Notes: a model not told the origin generated them from the sequence alone. A stretch of DNA of 64,000 nucleotides from Prado023 sp963706885 (GCA_963706885.1 CAVPNX010000004.1:1-64000); one strand, 5' to 3'; positions 1 to 9,220 are shown, numbered from the stretch's first letter. Translations and numbers: made by a program.

Positions 1-936
1 GCCAAGACGTACCCGGATGGCACGGTCGCCGTCCACGAGCTGAGCTTCGAGGTGCCGCGCGGGCGGATCGCCGCCCTCGTCGGCCCGTCGGGCTGCGGCA
101 AGACCACGACGATGCGGATGATCAACCGGCTCATCGAGCCCACGTCGGGCGAGATCCGGATCAACGGGTCGAACATCCTCGACGCGGATGCGGTGGAGCT
201 GCGGCGCAGCATCGGCTACGTCATCCAGCAGGTCGGGCTGTTCCCGCACCGCACCATCGAGGAGAACGTGGGGACGGCGTGTGCCCTCAACGGCTGGGAT
301 CCGGTCCGGACGCGGGCCCGGGTCGCTGAGATGCTCGAGCTCGTCGGCCTCGACCCGTCGATCTACGGCCAACGGTTCCCGCACCAGCTGTCCGGTGGCC
401 AGCGTCAGCGGGTGGGTGTTGCCCGGGCTCTCGCGGCCGACCCCCCGGTCGTGCTCATGGACGAGCCCTTCGGGGCGGTGGACCCGGTGGCTCGGGGGCG
501 GCTGCAGGAGCAGTTCCTCGCGCTGCAGCGCCAGCTGGGCACCACGGTCGTGCTGGTCACCCATGACATCGACGAGGCGGTCATGCTCGGGGACCGCCTG
601 GCCGTCATGCGCGAGGGCGGCTACCTCGACCAGTACGCAGAACCCGGCACCGTGCTGCGTCAGCCCGCCACCCCCTTCGTGGCGGACTTCGTCGGTGCCG
701 ACCGGACCCTCAAGCGACTGGCGCTCACGTCGATCGACCTCGCGGCGCTCGCCCCGCCCGGGGAGCTGCCCGGCCAACCGGTGCTGGACGCGAGCACCCG
801 GATGCGTGAGGCGCTGGTGGTCCTGCTCGACTCCCCGACGGGCACGGCGCTGGTGGTCCGCGACGGGAACCCCCTGGGCACGCTGACGATGTCCGACGTG
901 CACCGCGCGATGGCCCCCGAGGAGCCGGCGGCGTGA
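1..936 (+). CDS. opuCA: Osmoprotectant (glycine betaine/choline-type) ABC transporter ATP-binding protein, 5'-truncated
   Basis: The ATPase of an ABC importer for compatible solutes; it drives uptake through the two membrane proteins encoded next. The reading frame is open from base 1, so the true start lies upstream and about 311 residues are visible. Walker A (GPSGCGKTT) is at visible residues 28-36, followed by the Q-loop (VIQQVGLFPH), the signature LSGGQRQR and Walker B with D-loop (LMDEPFGAVD), then the H-loop histidine (VTHDIDEA). The last ~60 residues resemble one CBS-type repeat, as in OpuCA/ProV proteins. The stop overlaps the next start by 4 nt (GTGA), indicating translational coupling. 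Family assignment is firm; the exact solute is not visible. Confidence 0.88.
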   Translation, partial: AKTYPDGTVAVHELSFEVPRGRIAALVGPSGCGKTTTMRMINRLIEPTSGEIRINGSNILDADAVELRRSIGYVIQQVGLFPHRTIEENVGTACALNGWDPVRTRARVAEMLELVGLDPSIYGQRFPHQLSGGQRQRVGVARALAADPPVVLMDEPFGAVDPVARGRLQEQFLALQRQLGTTVVLVTHDIDEAVMLGDRLAVMREGGYLDQYAEPGTVLRQPATPFVADFVGADRTLKRLALTSIDLAALAPPGELPGQPVLDASTRMREALVVLLDSPTGTALVVRDGNPLGTLTMSDVHRAMAPEEPAA

Positions 937-1589
937 ACGAGGACAACCCGTGGCTGAGCTGGGAGTACGTCGCTGACAACTGGCCCGAGCTGCTGGCCGC
1001 CGGCCGTGAGCACCTCGGGATCACCATCGCCGCCATCGCCCTGGCCTGTGCCCTCGCCGTTCCCCTGGCCCTCTGGGCCCGTCGCGTTCCGCGGCTGGCC
1101 GGCCCGATCGTCGCCACCTCAGGCGTGCTCTACACGATCCCCTCGCTCGCCCTGATCTCCGCGCTGTGGCCGGTGTTCGGCCTGTCACCGCTGACCGTGG
1201 TGATCGCCCTGGCGATCTACGCCCTTCTGGTGATGGTGCGTGCGATCCTCGTCGGACTGTCCGGCGTTCCCGATGAGTCGGTCGATGCCGCCGTGGGGAT
1301 GGGGCTCTCGGACCAGCAGCTGCTCTGGCAGGTCCAGGCCCCGCTGGCACTTCCCGCCGTCCTGGCCGGCCTGCGGATCGCCACCGTCTCCACCGTGGGC
1401 ATGGTCACCGTGGGCGCCCTGGTCGGCTACGGCGGCTACGGGACGATGATCCTGGCCGGACTGAACGAGAACTTCTACCACGCGAAGATCGCAACGGCCA
1501 CGATCTGTGCGGTGGCCCTGGCGATCGCCCTCGACGGCCTGCTGGTGCTGGTCGAGCGACGCAGCACCCCGTGGGCCCGGGGCCGCTGA
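933..1589 (+). CDS. opuCB: Osmoprotectant ABC transporter permease
   Basis: Inner-membrane channel subunit, 218 aa, the usual length for OpuCB/YehW permeases. It has a hydrophilic N-terminus, then about five or six membrane segments starting near residue 30. A typical EAA-like cytoplasmic loop (DESVDAAVGMGLSDQQ) should contact the ATPase. The GTG start overlaps the preceding TGA, and the next ATG comes one base after this stop, so the three transporter genes form one tight operon. Confidence 0.85.
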   Translation: MNEDNPWLSWEYVADNWPELLAAGREHLGITIAAIALACALAVPLALWARRVPRLAGPIVATSGVLYTIPSLALISALWPVFGLSPLTVVIALAIYALLVMVRAILVGLSGVPDESVDAAVGMGLSDQQLLWQVQAPLALPAVLAGLRIATVSTVGMVTVGALVGYGGYGTMILAGLNENFYHAKIATATICAVALAIALDGLLVLVERRSTPWARGR

Positions 1590-1590
1590 G

Positions 1591-3249
1591 ATGGGCGTGT
1601 GGGAGTGGCTGACGGACCCAGCCAACTGGTCGGGACCCAACGGGGTGCCGGCGCGCACGGTCGAGCACATCGTGATCGCGGGCCTGGCGATGGCGCTGGG
1701 AGTCCTGGTCGCGCTGCCGGTGGGCATCTGGCTGGGCCACGTGCGCCGTGCTGCCTTCCTGACGACCACGATCGGCAACCTCGGCCGGGCGATCCCGACG
1801 CTGGCGATCCTGGTGATCCTGGCCTCGATCCCCGCGATCGGGGTGGGTGACCTCGCCGCCGTCCTGGCCCTGGCGGTCTTCTCGATCCCGCCGATGCTCA
1901 CCTCCGCGTACGTGGGGGTCCGTGACGTCGATCCCGGCGTCCGCGATGCCGCCACCGGCATGGGGATGACCGGTGGGCAGGTGCTGCGGGGGGTCGAGCT
2001 GCCGCTGGCGGCTCCCTCGATCCTGTCGGGGGTGCGCACCTCGCTGGTCCAGGTCGTGGCAACGGTCTCCCTGGCCGCCCTGGTGGGGTCGGGCGGCCTG
2101 GGGCGCTACGTGGTGGACGGGTTCGCCCGCCAGGACCAGACGCTGGTGCTGGTCGGGGCGCTGCTCGTGTCGGTGCTGGCCATCGTCACGGACCGGGTCA
2201 CCGGGTGGGGCACCCGACGGCTCGCGCCGCGGGGCATCCGGTCCCAGTCCGCGGACGGGACCGACGACGAGCTGGCGGTCGCCCGCGTGCCGGGCGACCG
2301 GACACCCGCGGCCCCCGGCGCAGCGCTGAAGTGGGCAGGCGCCTATGGCGTGGTGGCGGTGGTGGTGGCCGGTGGCCTGCTCATGGCTGGTGGCCGCTCG
2401 CAGGAGGGCCAGGTCGTCATCGCTGCGTTCAACTTCGGGGAGTCGAAGGTCATGGCCAACCTGTACTCCGGGATGCTGCGGGATGCCGGGGTGCAGACCA
2501 CCATCTCCGAGCTCAGCAGCCGGGAGGTGATCGCGCCCGCGCTGGAGGCCGGGGAGGTCGATGTCGTCCCCGAGTACCTGGGCACCTACACGGAGTTCCT
2601 CAACAAGCAGGTCAACGGCCCCGACGCCCCCGCGGTGGCCAACTCCGACGTCGCCGAGACCCTGGCGGCGGGGCGGCGACTGGCCGAACCCCTGGGCATC
2701 ACCCTGGCCGAACCAGCGCTGGCCGCCGACCAGAACGCGTTCGCCGTCACACGCGCGTTCGCCGACGAGCACGCGCTGGTCACGGTCTCGGACCTCGCCG
2801 CGTTGTCGCAGACCTCGCCGATCGTCCTGGGCGGCCCACCGGAGTGCCCGACGCGCCCGTTCTGCCAACCGGGGCTGGAGGAGGTGTACGGGGCGCAGAT
2901 CAAGGAGTTCGTCCCGCTCGACGCCGGGGGGCCGCTGACCAAGCAGGCGCTGACGCAGGGGGCGATCGACGTCGGACTCGTGTTCTCCTCCGACGGCGGG
3001 GTCTCCGCCCTCGACCTGGTCGTGCTGGAGGACGACAAGGCCCTGCAGACCGTCGACAACCTCGTCCCGGCGCTGTCCGAGGCCGGGGCGACCCCCGAGG
3101 TCATCGCCGCACTCAACCGCCTGGCCGCGACGTTGACCACCGAGGACCTCATCGAGATGAACCGGCAGGTCGACATCGAGCGCCGGGATGCCAAGGAGGT
3201 CGCCGCCGAGTACCTGGTGGCCAAGGACCTGGTGGCCGGATCCCCCTGA
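1591..3249 (+). CDS. Fused permease / substrate-binding protein of the osmoprotectant ABC transporter
   Basis: A 552-aa two-domain protein. Residues ~1-215 are a second OpuC-type permease with an EAA-like loop (DPGVRDAATGMGMTGGQ). A ~40-residue polar linker follows, then one more membrane segment (~250-270). From ~275 on it is a type II osmoprotectant-binding domain (begins VVIAAFNFGESKVMANLY). No signal peptide is needed because the binding domain is tethered to the membrane. The ATG at 1591 is chosen because it follows the previous stop directly; an upstream in-frame start would run deep into the preceding gene. Permease-binding-protein fusions are known in this family. The ligand is likely glycine betaine, choline or a related solute, by inference. 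Confidence 0.85.
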   Translation: MGVWEWLTDPANWSGPNGVPARTVEHIVIAGLAMALGVLVALPVGIWLGHVRRAAFLTTTIGNLGRAIPTLAILVILASIPAIGVGDLAAVLALAVFSIPPMLTSAYVGVRDVDPGVRDAATGMGMTGGQVLRGVELPLAAPSILSGVRTSLVQVVATVSLAALVGSGGLGRYVVDGFARQDQTLVLVGALLVSVLAIVTDRVTGWGTRRLAPRGIRSQSADGTDDELAVARVPGDRTPAAPGAALKWAGAYGVVAVVVAGGLLMAGGRSQEGQVVIAAFNFGESKVMANLYSGMLRDAGVQTTISELSSREVIAPALEAGEVDVVPEYLGTYTEFLNKQVNGPDAPAVANSDVAETLAAGRRLAEPLGITLAEPALAADQNAFAVTRAFADEHALVTVSDLAALSQTSPIVLGGPPECPTRPFCQPGLEEVYGAQIKEFVPLDAGGPLTKQALTQGAIDVGLVFSSDGGVSALDLVVLEDDKALQTVDNLVPALSEAGATPEVIAALNRLAATLTTEDLIEMNRQVDIERRDAKEVAAEYLVAKDLVAGSP

Positions 3250-3278
3250 GCGCGGCGCCCGCCCGTCCGTGGCAGACG

Positions 3279-3284
3279 TAGGGT
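3279..3284 (+). promoter_or_regulatory. -10 box of a leaderless prmC promoter
   Basis: TAGGGT, then exactly six bases, then the GTG at 3291, with no Shine-Dalgarno sequence between. This spacing places the transcription start at or next to the start codon. Confidence 0.5.
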
Positions 3285-3290
3285 GCAGCG

Positions 3291-4221
3291 GTGGAGTCGA
3301 CGCGTGAGCTGCTGGCCACGGCCACCGGCCAGCTGAGGGCGGCGGGGGTGCCCACCCCCGATGTGGACGCCGAGCTGCTGCTGGCCCACGTCACCGGTCG
3401 ACCACGGGCGCTGCTGCGGATGTCGGGGGGCACGGTCACCGACGCCCAGGGGGAGGCGTTCGCCGCCCTTGTCGCCCAGCGCGCCAGGCGCATCCCCCTG
3501 CAGCACCTGACCGGGGTGGCCCCGTTCCGCCACCTCGAGCTGGCTGTCGGTCCGGGCGTGTTCGTCCCCCGACCGGAGACCGAGCTGGTGGTCGACCACG
3601 TGCTGGCGTTCGCGGCTGCGCAGACGAACTCGGGCCTGCTCGTCGTGGACCTGTGCTCGGGTTCGGGGGCCCTCGCGCTGTCGATCGCGACCGAGCTGCC
3701 CGGCAGCCGCGTCATCGGCGTCGAGCTGTCGCCCGAGGCCGCTGGGATGGGCCCGGCGCAACATCACCGCGTGTGCGGCGCAGGTCAGTGCTGCGGGCAG
3801 CACGATCGAGCTGATCGAGGCCGATGCCACCCGGGTGTCGGGGCCCGACGAGTGCCTCGGTGACCTCGCGGGACGTGTGGACGTCGTGGTCACCAACCCG
3901 CCCTATGTCCCGGCGGCGGCGATCCCACGCGAGCCCGAGGTCCGCGACCATGACCCCGACCTCGCGCTCTACGGCGGGCCCGATGGGCTCGAGGTGGTCC
4001 GGCCCCTGGCTGAGCAGGCCGCCCGGCTGCTGCGGGCCGGGGGCCTGCTCGTGGTGGAGCACGCCGACGTCCAGGGCGAGGACGCCGGGGAGTCCGGCGT
4101 CCCGGCAGTCCTGCGCAGCCAACCCGATCACGCCTGGACCGACGTCACCGACCACCTCGACCTGGCTGGGCGGCCCCGGCACACCTCGGCGATCCGGGCG
4201 CCCGGCAGGATGGCGCCGTGA
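3291..4221 (+). CDS. prmC: Peptide-chain release factor glutamine methyltransferase (frameshifted by one base)
   Basis: PrmC methylates the glutamine of the GGQ motif in release factors using S-adenosylmethionine. The N-terminal helical domain and SAM-binding motif (VVDLCSGSGALAL) are in the first frame (3291 to about 3745). The catalytic NPPYVP motif lies in a second frame that ends at 4221. An extra G in the GGG at about 3744-3746 explains the break: removing it joins ...SPEAAG to WARRN... and gives a 309-aa protein, normal for the family. The second part shows no decay, so a sequencing insertion is more likely than a pseudogene. It overlaps the start of the tsaC-like gene, an order I know from actinomycetes. 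Confidence 0.82.
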
Positions 4222-4889
4222 TGCGGATCGAGACCATCTCCGCCGACGAGCGCGAGCGCGGGCTCGGGGCCGGCGCGGCTGCCCTGCGCCGTGGCCAGCT
4301 CGTCGGGCTCCCGCTGGACACCGCCTACGGCATCGCGGCCGACGCCTTCAACGCGCGCGGCACCCAGGCGCTGCGCGAGGCCAAGGGGCGCGCGGACCTG
4401 GCGATCCCGGTGATGGTGCCCAAGATCGCCACCGTGTCGGGCATCGCCGAGGTCGACACCGCGGCCCGCCGGCTGATGCTCGACTTCTGGCCCGGACCGC
4501 TCACCCTCGTCCTGCCGGCCCAGCCGACCCTCGCGTGGTCGCTCACCGACGCCTCGGGGCGGATCGCCGTGCGGATGCCGCTGCACCCGGTCGCCCTCGA
4601 CCTGCTGGAGCGCACCGGACCCCTCGGCGTGGTCGCGGCTGCTGCAGTGGACCCGGAGTCCGGTGAGCCGGCCACGGCCGGCACGGCCTTCCCCGACGAG
4701 CTCGCCGAGCACCTGGCGGTGATCCTCGACGCCGGGCCCCTGCCGGTGGGGCCGCCGTCGGCCGTGGTGGACCTCTCCGGAGCTGTGCCGGTGCTCGTCC
4801 GCCCCGGGCCGCTGCGCCTGGACGACCTGCTGTCCAGCTGCCCGGGGCTCGTCGTGCCGGGGGCGGGGCCGGTGGCGCAGGACACGTAG
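4218..4889 (+). CDS. tsaC: L-threonylcarbamoyladenylate synthase (Sua5/YrdC family)
   Basis: Makes threonylcarbamoyl-AMP from threonine, bicarbonate and ATP for the t6A37 modification of ANN-decoding tRNAs. The 223-aa protein has the YrdC core: a KxR/SxN-like RNA/ATP-binding surface beginning near QLVGLPLDTAYGIAADAFN (residues ~24-42) and the family motif FWPGPLTLVL (~95-104). The C-terminal Sua5 domain is absent or very short, so it is closer to the short TsaC form. Start is GTG 4218 or the adjacent ATG 4221; both overlap the prmC stop. Confidence 0.83.
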   Translation: MMRIETISADERERGLGAGAAALRRGQLVGLPLDTAYGIAADAFNARGTQALREAKGRADLAIPVMVPKIATVSGIAEVDTAARRLMLDFWPGPLTLVLPAQPTLAWSLTDASGRIAVRMPLHPVALDLLERTGPLGVVAAAAVDPESGEPATAGTAFPDELAEHLAVILDAGPLPVGPPSAVVDLSGAVPVLVRPGPLRLDDLLSSCPGLVVPGAGPVAQDT

Positions 4890-4892
4890 ACT
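4887..4892 (+). promoter_or_regulatory. Candidate -10 box for glyA
   Basis: TAGACT overlaps the tsaC stop codon and lies about 45 bases before the glyA ATG. A GGAG at 4926-4929 provides the ribosome-binding site, so this would be a leadered transcript. Confidence 0.35.
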
Positions 4893-4936
4893 CGGGCGCG
4901 TCCGGCGAACCCCCGATCGCGCCCTGGAGCCCGCCC

Positions 4937-6208
4937 ATGAGCCTTGACACCCCCTTCTGGGGTCCCGACTTCGACGCCCTCACGGCGGAGGATCCTGAGA
5001 TCGCCGGGGTCATCCTGGGCGAGCTCGATCGCCTGCGCGCCGGGCTGCAGCTGATCGCCAGTGAGAACTTCACGTCCCCGGCGGTCCTGGCGGCGCTGGG
5101 CTCGACGTTGAGCAACAAGTACGCCGAGGGCTACCCGGGGCGGCGCTACTACGGCGGGTGTGCGGTCGTCGATGACGCCGAGACCATCGGGATCGAGCGG
5201 GCGAAGGCCCTGTTCGGCGCCGACCACGCCAACCTGCAGCCCCACTCGGGGGCCAGTGCGAACATCGCCGCCTACGGCGCCTTCATGAAGCCCGGCGAGA
5301 CCGTGCTGGCGATGAGCCTGCCCCACGGCGGGCACCTCACCCACGGCACGAAGGTCTCCTTCTCGGGCAAGTGGTTCAACGCCGTGCACTACGGCGTCAA
5401 CCCGACCACCGAGGACATCGACTACGACCAGGCGCGCGACCTGGCCCGCGAGCACCGGCCCCGGATGATCATCTGCGGTGGCTCGGCCATCCCGCGGCTG
5501 ATCGACTTCGCGGCCTTCCGCGAGATCGCCGACGAGGTCGGCGCGATCCTGATGGTGGACGCCGCGCACTTCATCGGCCTGGTCGCCGGCAAGGCGATCC
5601 CCAGCCCCGTGCCGTACGCCGATGTTGTGACCTTCACGACCCACAAGGTCCTGCGCGGGCCCCGCGGCGGCATGATCCTGGCGAAGGCCGAGCATGCGGC
5701 GGCAATCGACAAGGCCGTCTTCCCGATGATGCAGGGTGGTCCGCTCATGCACGCGGTGGCAGCCAAGGCCGTGGCCCTCAAGGAGGCCGCGAGCCCGGAG
5801 TACGCGCAGTACGCCAGGGACGTGATCGCCAACTCCCAGGCGCTGACCGCGGGCCTGGCCGCCCAGGGCATGCGCCCGGTCACCGGAGGCACCGACACCC
5901 ACCTGGCGCTGCTGGACCTGCAGGCGACCGGGGTGACCGGCACGGAGGCGGAGGCCCGCTGTGACGCTGCCGGGATCGTGCTGAACAAGAACGCCATCCC
6001 GAACGACCCACGTCCGGCCAGCGTGGCCTCGGGAATCCGCGTCGGCACCCCATCGGTGACCACGCAGGGCATGGGCACCGAGCAGATGGCCACCATCGCC
6101 GAGCTGATCGGCCGGGCGGTCCGTGACGAGGACGGCTCGGGCGCCGGTGAGATCCGGGCCGAGGTCACCGAGTTGGTCACCACCTTCCCGGCCTACCCAC
6201 GCGGCTAG
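4937..6208 (+). CDS. glyA: Serine hydroxymethyltransferase
   Basis: PLP enzyme interconverting serine and glycine with tetrahydrofolate; the main source of one-carbon units in the cytoplasm. At 423 aa it is full length. Visible family landmarks are YAEGYPGRRYYGGC (~60-73), the HSGASANIAAYGAF substrate region, the DAAHFIGLVAG cofactor aspartate region and the PLP-lysine motif TFTTHKVLRGPRGG. GGAG precedes the ATG by 7 bases. The stop codon shares its last base with the next GTG start, so it is probably co-transcribed with the glycosyl-lipid transferase. Confidence 0.93.
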   Translation: MSLDTPFWGPDFDALTAEDPEIAGVILGELDRLRAGLQLIASENFTSPAVLAALGSTLSNKYAEGYPGRRYYGGCAVVDDAETIGIERAKALFGADHANLQPHSGASANIAAYGAFMKPGETVLAMSLPHGGHLTHGTKVSFSGKWFNAVHYGVNPTTEDIDYDQARDLAREHRPRMIICGGSAIPRLIDFAAFREIADEVGAILMVDAAHFIGLVAGKAIPSPVPYADVVTFTTHKVLRGPRGGMILAKAEHAAAIDKAVFPMMQGGPLMHAVAAKAVALKEAASPEYAQYARDVIANSQALTAGLAAQGMRPVTGGTDTHLALLDLQATGVTGTEAEARCDAAGIVLNKNAIPNDPRPASVASGIRVGTPSVTTQGMGTEQMATIAELIGRAVRDEDGSGAGEIRAEVTELVTTFPAYPRG

Positions 6209-7317
6209 TGCGCGAGTACGGGCTCAGCCTGCTCGTCGCCGCCGCCCTGACCTTCCTGGTCCTGCCGGTGGTGCGCTCCCTCGCCCTGCGCGCGGGAGCC
6301 GTGGCCGGGGTCCGGGACCGTGACGTCCACGACCACGCCATCCCCCGCTGGGGTGGTCTGGGCATGTTCCTGGGGCTGTGTGCTGGGATGCTGCTGGCCA
6401 GCAAGCTGCCGATGATGCGCTCGGTGTTCGAGGGCGCGGCGACCGAGAGCTGGGCGCTGCTCTCCGGCGCGGCCATCATCGTGGCGCTCGGCCTGGCTGA
6501 TGACCGCTGGGAGCTCGATGCGCCGACGAAGATGGCCGGCCAGGTGCTGGCCGCGGCCGTGATGGCCCTGCAGGGGATCACCCTGCTGTGGCTGCCGATC
6601 GACGGGGTGCTGGTCCTGGATCCGACCACGTCGGTCCTGCTGACCGTGCTGATCGTGCTGGTGAGCGTCAACGCCATCAACTTCATCGATGGGCTCGACG
6701 GCCTGGCCGCCGGGATCACGGCTGTGTCAGCGGCGGCCTTCTTCGTCTACGCCTACCTGCTCAGCGTCCAGTACGGCGTGGAGCGCGCCACGCTCTCGGC
6801 GCTGGTCTCGGCGCTGCTGGTCGGGGTGTGCATCGGCTTCCTGCCGCACAACGTGTTCCCCGCGCGGCTGTTCATGGGCGACACCGGCTCGATGCTCATC
6901 GGCTACCTGATGGCCGCCAGCGTCATCACCCTGACCGGCAAGGTCGACCCCAATGCGCTGGAGGGCACCACGCTGCTGCCCGCCCTGCTGCCGATCCTCG
7001 TGCCGCTGGCGGTCCTGGCGGTGCCGCTGATCGACCTCGGCCTGGCGGTCGTCCGGCGCACCCGGGCCGGCCGCTCGCCGTTCGCCCCCGACAAGCAGCA
7101 CCTGCACCACCGCCTGCTGGAGATGGGGCACTCCCAGCGCCGCGCGGTGCTGCTGCTCACCGGCTGGGCCGCCCTGATCGCGTTCTCGGTCGTCCTGCTC
7201 GCGTTCGTCCCCCTGCGCAACGCCCTGGTCGCCAGCCTCCTCGGGGCCTGCCTGCTCGGACTGGGTGTCGCGTGGCCGGGCATCCGCCGGTCCCGTCCCC
7301 GATCGGAGGTCGCATGA
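6208..7317 (+). CDS. Undecaprenyl-phosphate N-acetylglucosaminyl-1-phosphate transferase (MraY/WecA family)
   Basis: Polytopic membrane enzyme (369 aa, about ten or eleven helices) that moves a sugar-1-phosphate from a UDP-sugar onto the C55 lipid carrier, the first step of wall polymer or arabinogalactan-type linker synthesis. Family motifs are present: LADDRWELDAPTK, NAINFIDGLDGLAAG, FMGDTGSM and the cytoplasmic histidine motif HLHHRLLEMG that separates WecA/TagO proteins from MraY. The GTG start overlaps the glyA stop, and the end overlaps the start of the atpI-like gene (ATGA). This position just before the ATP synthase operon is common in actinomycetes. UDP-GlcNAc is the likely donor, by inference. 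Confidence 0.85.
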   Translation: MREYGLSLLVAAALTFLVLPVVRSLALRAGAVAGVRDRDVHDHAIPRWGGLGMFLGLCAGMLLASKLPMMRSVFEGAATESWALLSGAAIIVALGLADDRWELDAPTKMAGQVLAAAVMALQGITLLWLPIDGVLVLDPTTSVLLTVLIVLVSVNAINFIDGLDGLAAGITAVSAAAFFVYAYLLSVQYGVERATLSALVSALLVGVCIGFLPHNVFPARLFMGDTGSMLIGYLMAASVITLTGKVDPNALEGTTLLPALLPILVPLAVLAVPLIDLGLAVVRRTRAGRSPFAPDKQHLHHRLLEMGHSQRRAVLLLTGWAALIAFSVVLLAFVPLRNALVASLLGACLLGLGVAWPGIRRSRPRSEVA

Positions 7318-7763
7318 CCGACACACCTGATGCCTCCACCCCGCGACGCCGGGGACCCACCGCCCTGGTGACTCCGATGCGTCGAGTCCTGCGGATCGGA
7401 CTCATCGCCTCGCTGGTCGCGCTGCCGGTCGCCGTGCTGATCGGCTACCTGGTCGCCGGGGCCGCCGGTGCCTGGGGTGCTGCCATCGGGATGGGGATCG
7501 CCGTGGGGTTCTTCACGATCACCATCGGGGTCGCCCTCGTCACGGCCGGGATGGATGCCACGGCTCTGGGAGCCTCGGTGCTCGGGTCGTGGTTGATCAA
7601 GATGATCCTTCTCCTGGTGGTGCTGGCACTGCTGCGCGATGCGGACTTCTACTCCCGCCCCGTGCTGTTCATCGCGCTGCTGGTCGGCACGATCGGCACG
7701 CTGGTGCTCGAGGCGCTCGTGGTCACCCGGACCCCGGTCCCGTACACGGAGTCCGCGCCATGA
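7314..7763 (+). CDS. ATP synthase subunit I-like membrane protein
   Basis: 149-aa protein with an ~18-residue polar N-terminus and four predicted membrane helices, starting at about residues 25, 52, 83 and 112. Charged residues are few and sit between helices. Size, topology and position at the head of the F-type ATPase operon match the AtpI family, which is thought to help c-ring assembly or Mg2+ handling. It is coupled by ATGA overlaps on both sides. The ATG at 7314 is chosen because it overlaps the preceding stop. Confidence 0.75.
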   Translation: MTDTPDASTPRRRGPTALVTPMRRVLRIGLIASLVALPVAVLIGYLVAGAAGAWGAAIGMGIAVGFFTITIGVALVTAGMDATALGASVLGSWLIKMILLLVVLALLRDADFYSRPVLFIALLVGTIGTLVLEALVVTRTPVPYTESAP

Positions 7764-8062
7764 CCGGCGGCCAGGGCCCGGGCGGTGAGGAGTCCGAGAC
7801 GACTGGGGCCGATGAGGGCATCGCACCCGCGCAGTCGTCGCCGGATCAGCGACCCATGCACCCGGCGCTGGAGCCCTCCGGCGAGCACGTCGCCCACTCC
7901 GCGATCGGGTCGCTCGTCGGCGGCGTGCTGGTCTGGGGGGGTGTCGGCCTCCTGCTGGACCGCTGGCTGGGGACCGCCCCCGTCCTGGCTGCCCTCGGGG
8001 TGGTGGTCGGTTCCATGACCGGGTTCCTCATCGTGTATCTTCGCTTCGGACGCGATGAGTAG
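7760..8062 (+). CDS. AtpZ/AtpI-type small membrane protein
   Basis: 100-aa protein with a ~45-residue acidic, disordered-looking N-terminus followed by two membrane helices (SLVGGVLVWGGVGLLLDRWL and a second helix ending FLIVYLRFG). A glycine-rich first helix with a basic/aromatic turn is typical of the AtpZ/AtpI family encoded directly before atpB. Starts at ATG 7760, overlapping the previous stop. The role in ATP synthase assembly is inferred from family and position. Confidence 0.72.
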   Translation: MTGGQGPGGEESETTGADEGIAPAQSSPDQRPMHPALEPSGEHVAHSAIGSLVGGVLVWGGVGLLLDRWLGTAPVLAALGVVVGSMTGFLIVYLRFGRDE

Positions 8063-8110
8063 CAATTTTCGCCCGTCCACCCGACCACCGCGATCCCGGA
8101 AGGGCCCACT

Positions 8111-8926
8111 GTGCTGAACATTCCAGCCGCCGTCGGCTTGTCGGTACCGATGGCAGGCGGGGAGGGTGAGGGCTACAGCGCCCCCACGATCATGGAGTTC
8201 TTCCCGCCGCAGCTGGGGGACTACTGGTGGTCGCCCACCCGGATCAACCTGATCGGCCTGTTCATGACCGGGGTGCTGGCGCTGTTCTTCGTGCTGGCGT
8301 TGAAGAAGCCGACCCTGGTCCCCGGCAAGCTGCAGAACCTCGGCGAGATGGCCATCGACCTGGTCCATGTCAACATCATCGACGAGGTGATGGGCGCCAA
8401 GGGCCGGCGCTTCGCCCCGATCATCGTGACGCTGTTCTGGATGATCCTGGCCTTCAACATCACCGGGATCATCCCGATGATGCACATCGCTGCAACGGCC
8501 GTGATCGGCGTCCCGCTGGTCCTGGCGATGGTCTCCTACGTGACCTTCAACTACGCGGGCATCAAGGAGCACGGGTTCGGCCAGTACATGAAGCTCAACC
8601 TGTTCCCCCCCGGTGTCCCCAAGCCGATCTACCTGCTGGTCACCCCCATCGAGTTCATCTCGACGTTCCTCCTGCGCCCGGTCACGCTCACCATCCGTCT
8701 GCTGGCCAACATGATGGCCGGCCACCTGCTGCTGGTGCTGTTCTTCAGCGCCACCAGCTACCTGCTGTTCGAGGCCGAGGGGTTGCTGAAGCTGGCCGCG
8801 ATCCCCTCGTTCCTCATGGGATTCGCCTTCGTCGCCTTCGAGTTGATCGTCGCGCCGCTGCAGGCCTACATCTTCGCCCTGCTGACGGCCGTGTACATCG
8901 ACGGCGCGATCAGTCACGAGCACTGA
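8111..8926 (+). CDS. atpB: ATP synthase F0 subunit a
   Basis: Stator subunit forming the proton half-channels beside the c-ring; 271 aa. The essential arginine is in TIRLLANMMAGH (about residues 194-205), and the conserved last-helix motif PLQAYIFALLTAVYI is near the C-terminus. Start is GTG 8111, 48 bases after the preceding gene. Confidence 0.93.
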   Translation: MLNIPAAVGLSVPMAGGEGEGYSAPTIMEFFPPQLGDYWWSPTRINLIGLFMTGVLALFFVLALKKPTLVPGKLQNLGEMAIDLVHVNIIDEVMGAKGRRFAPIIVTLFWMILAFNITGIIPMMHIAATAVIGVPLVLAMVSYVTFNYAGIKEHGFGQYMKLNLFPPGVPKPIYLLVTPIEFISTFLLRPVTLTIRLLANMMAGHLLLVLFFSATSYLLFEAEGLLKLAAIPSFLMGFAFVAFELIVAPLQAYIFALLTAVYIDGAISHEH

Positions 8927-8995
8927 CCCAACGGACCACCGCACCACCCAGACTCCCGGGCGACCGCCTCGGGCAACACGGAAGGAACCACCACA

Positions 8996-9220
8996 GTGGA
9001 GACGCTCGCCGCAGTGAACGGCAACCTGAACGCGATCGGGTACGGCCTCGCGGCCATCGGCCCGGGCATCGGCATCGGCATCCTGGTCGGCAAGGCCCTC
9101 GAGGGCATCGCCCGTCAGCCCGAGGCCACCGGCGTGCTGCGCACCAACATGTTCCTGGGCATCGCCTTCACCGAGGCCCTGGCGCTCATCGGCCTGGTCG
9201 CCGGCTTCCTCTTCACCTGA
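8996..9220 (+). CDS. atpE: ATP synthase F0 subunit c
   Basis: 74-aa hairpin of two helices that forms the rotor ring. The polar loop is RQPE (40-43) and the ion-carrying carboxylate is Glu60 in GIAFTEALAL. The serine and tyrosine that usually accompany sodium binding after this Glu are absent (E-A-L instead), so proton coupling is expected. GTG start preceded by a GGAAGGA ribosome-binding site. Confidence 0.95.
   Translation: METLAAVNGNLNAIGYGLAAIGPGIGIGILVGKALEGIARQPEATGVLRTNMFLGIAFTEALALIGLVAGFLFT

Noticed and set aside
3291..4221. prmC as a decayed pseudogene
   Set aside because: Only one base breaks it, both halves keep all motifs, and eight similar insertions occur in other core genes.
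8996..9220. Sodium-type c subunit
   Set aside because: The residues that accompany the carboxylate in sodium-binding c subunits are absent (E-A-L after Phe-Thr), so proton coupling is expected.
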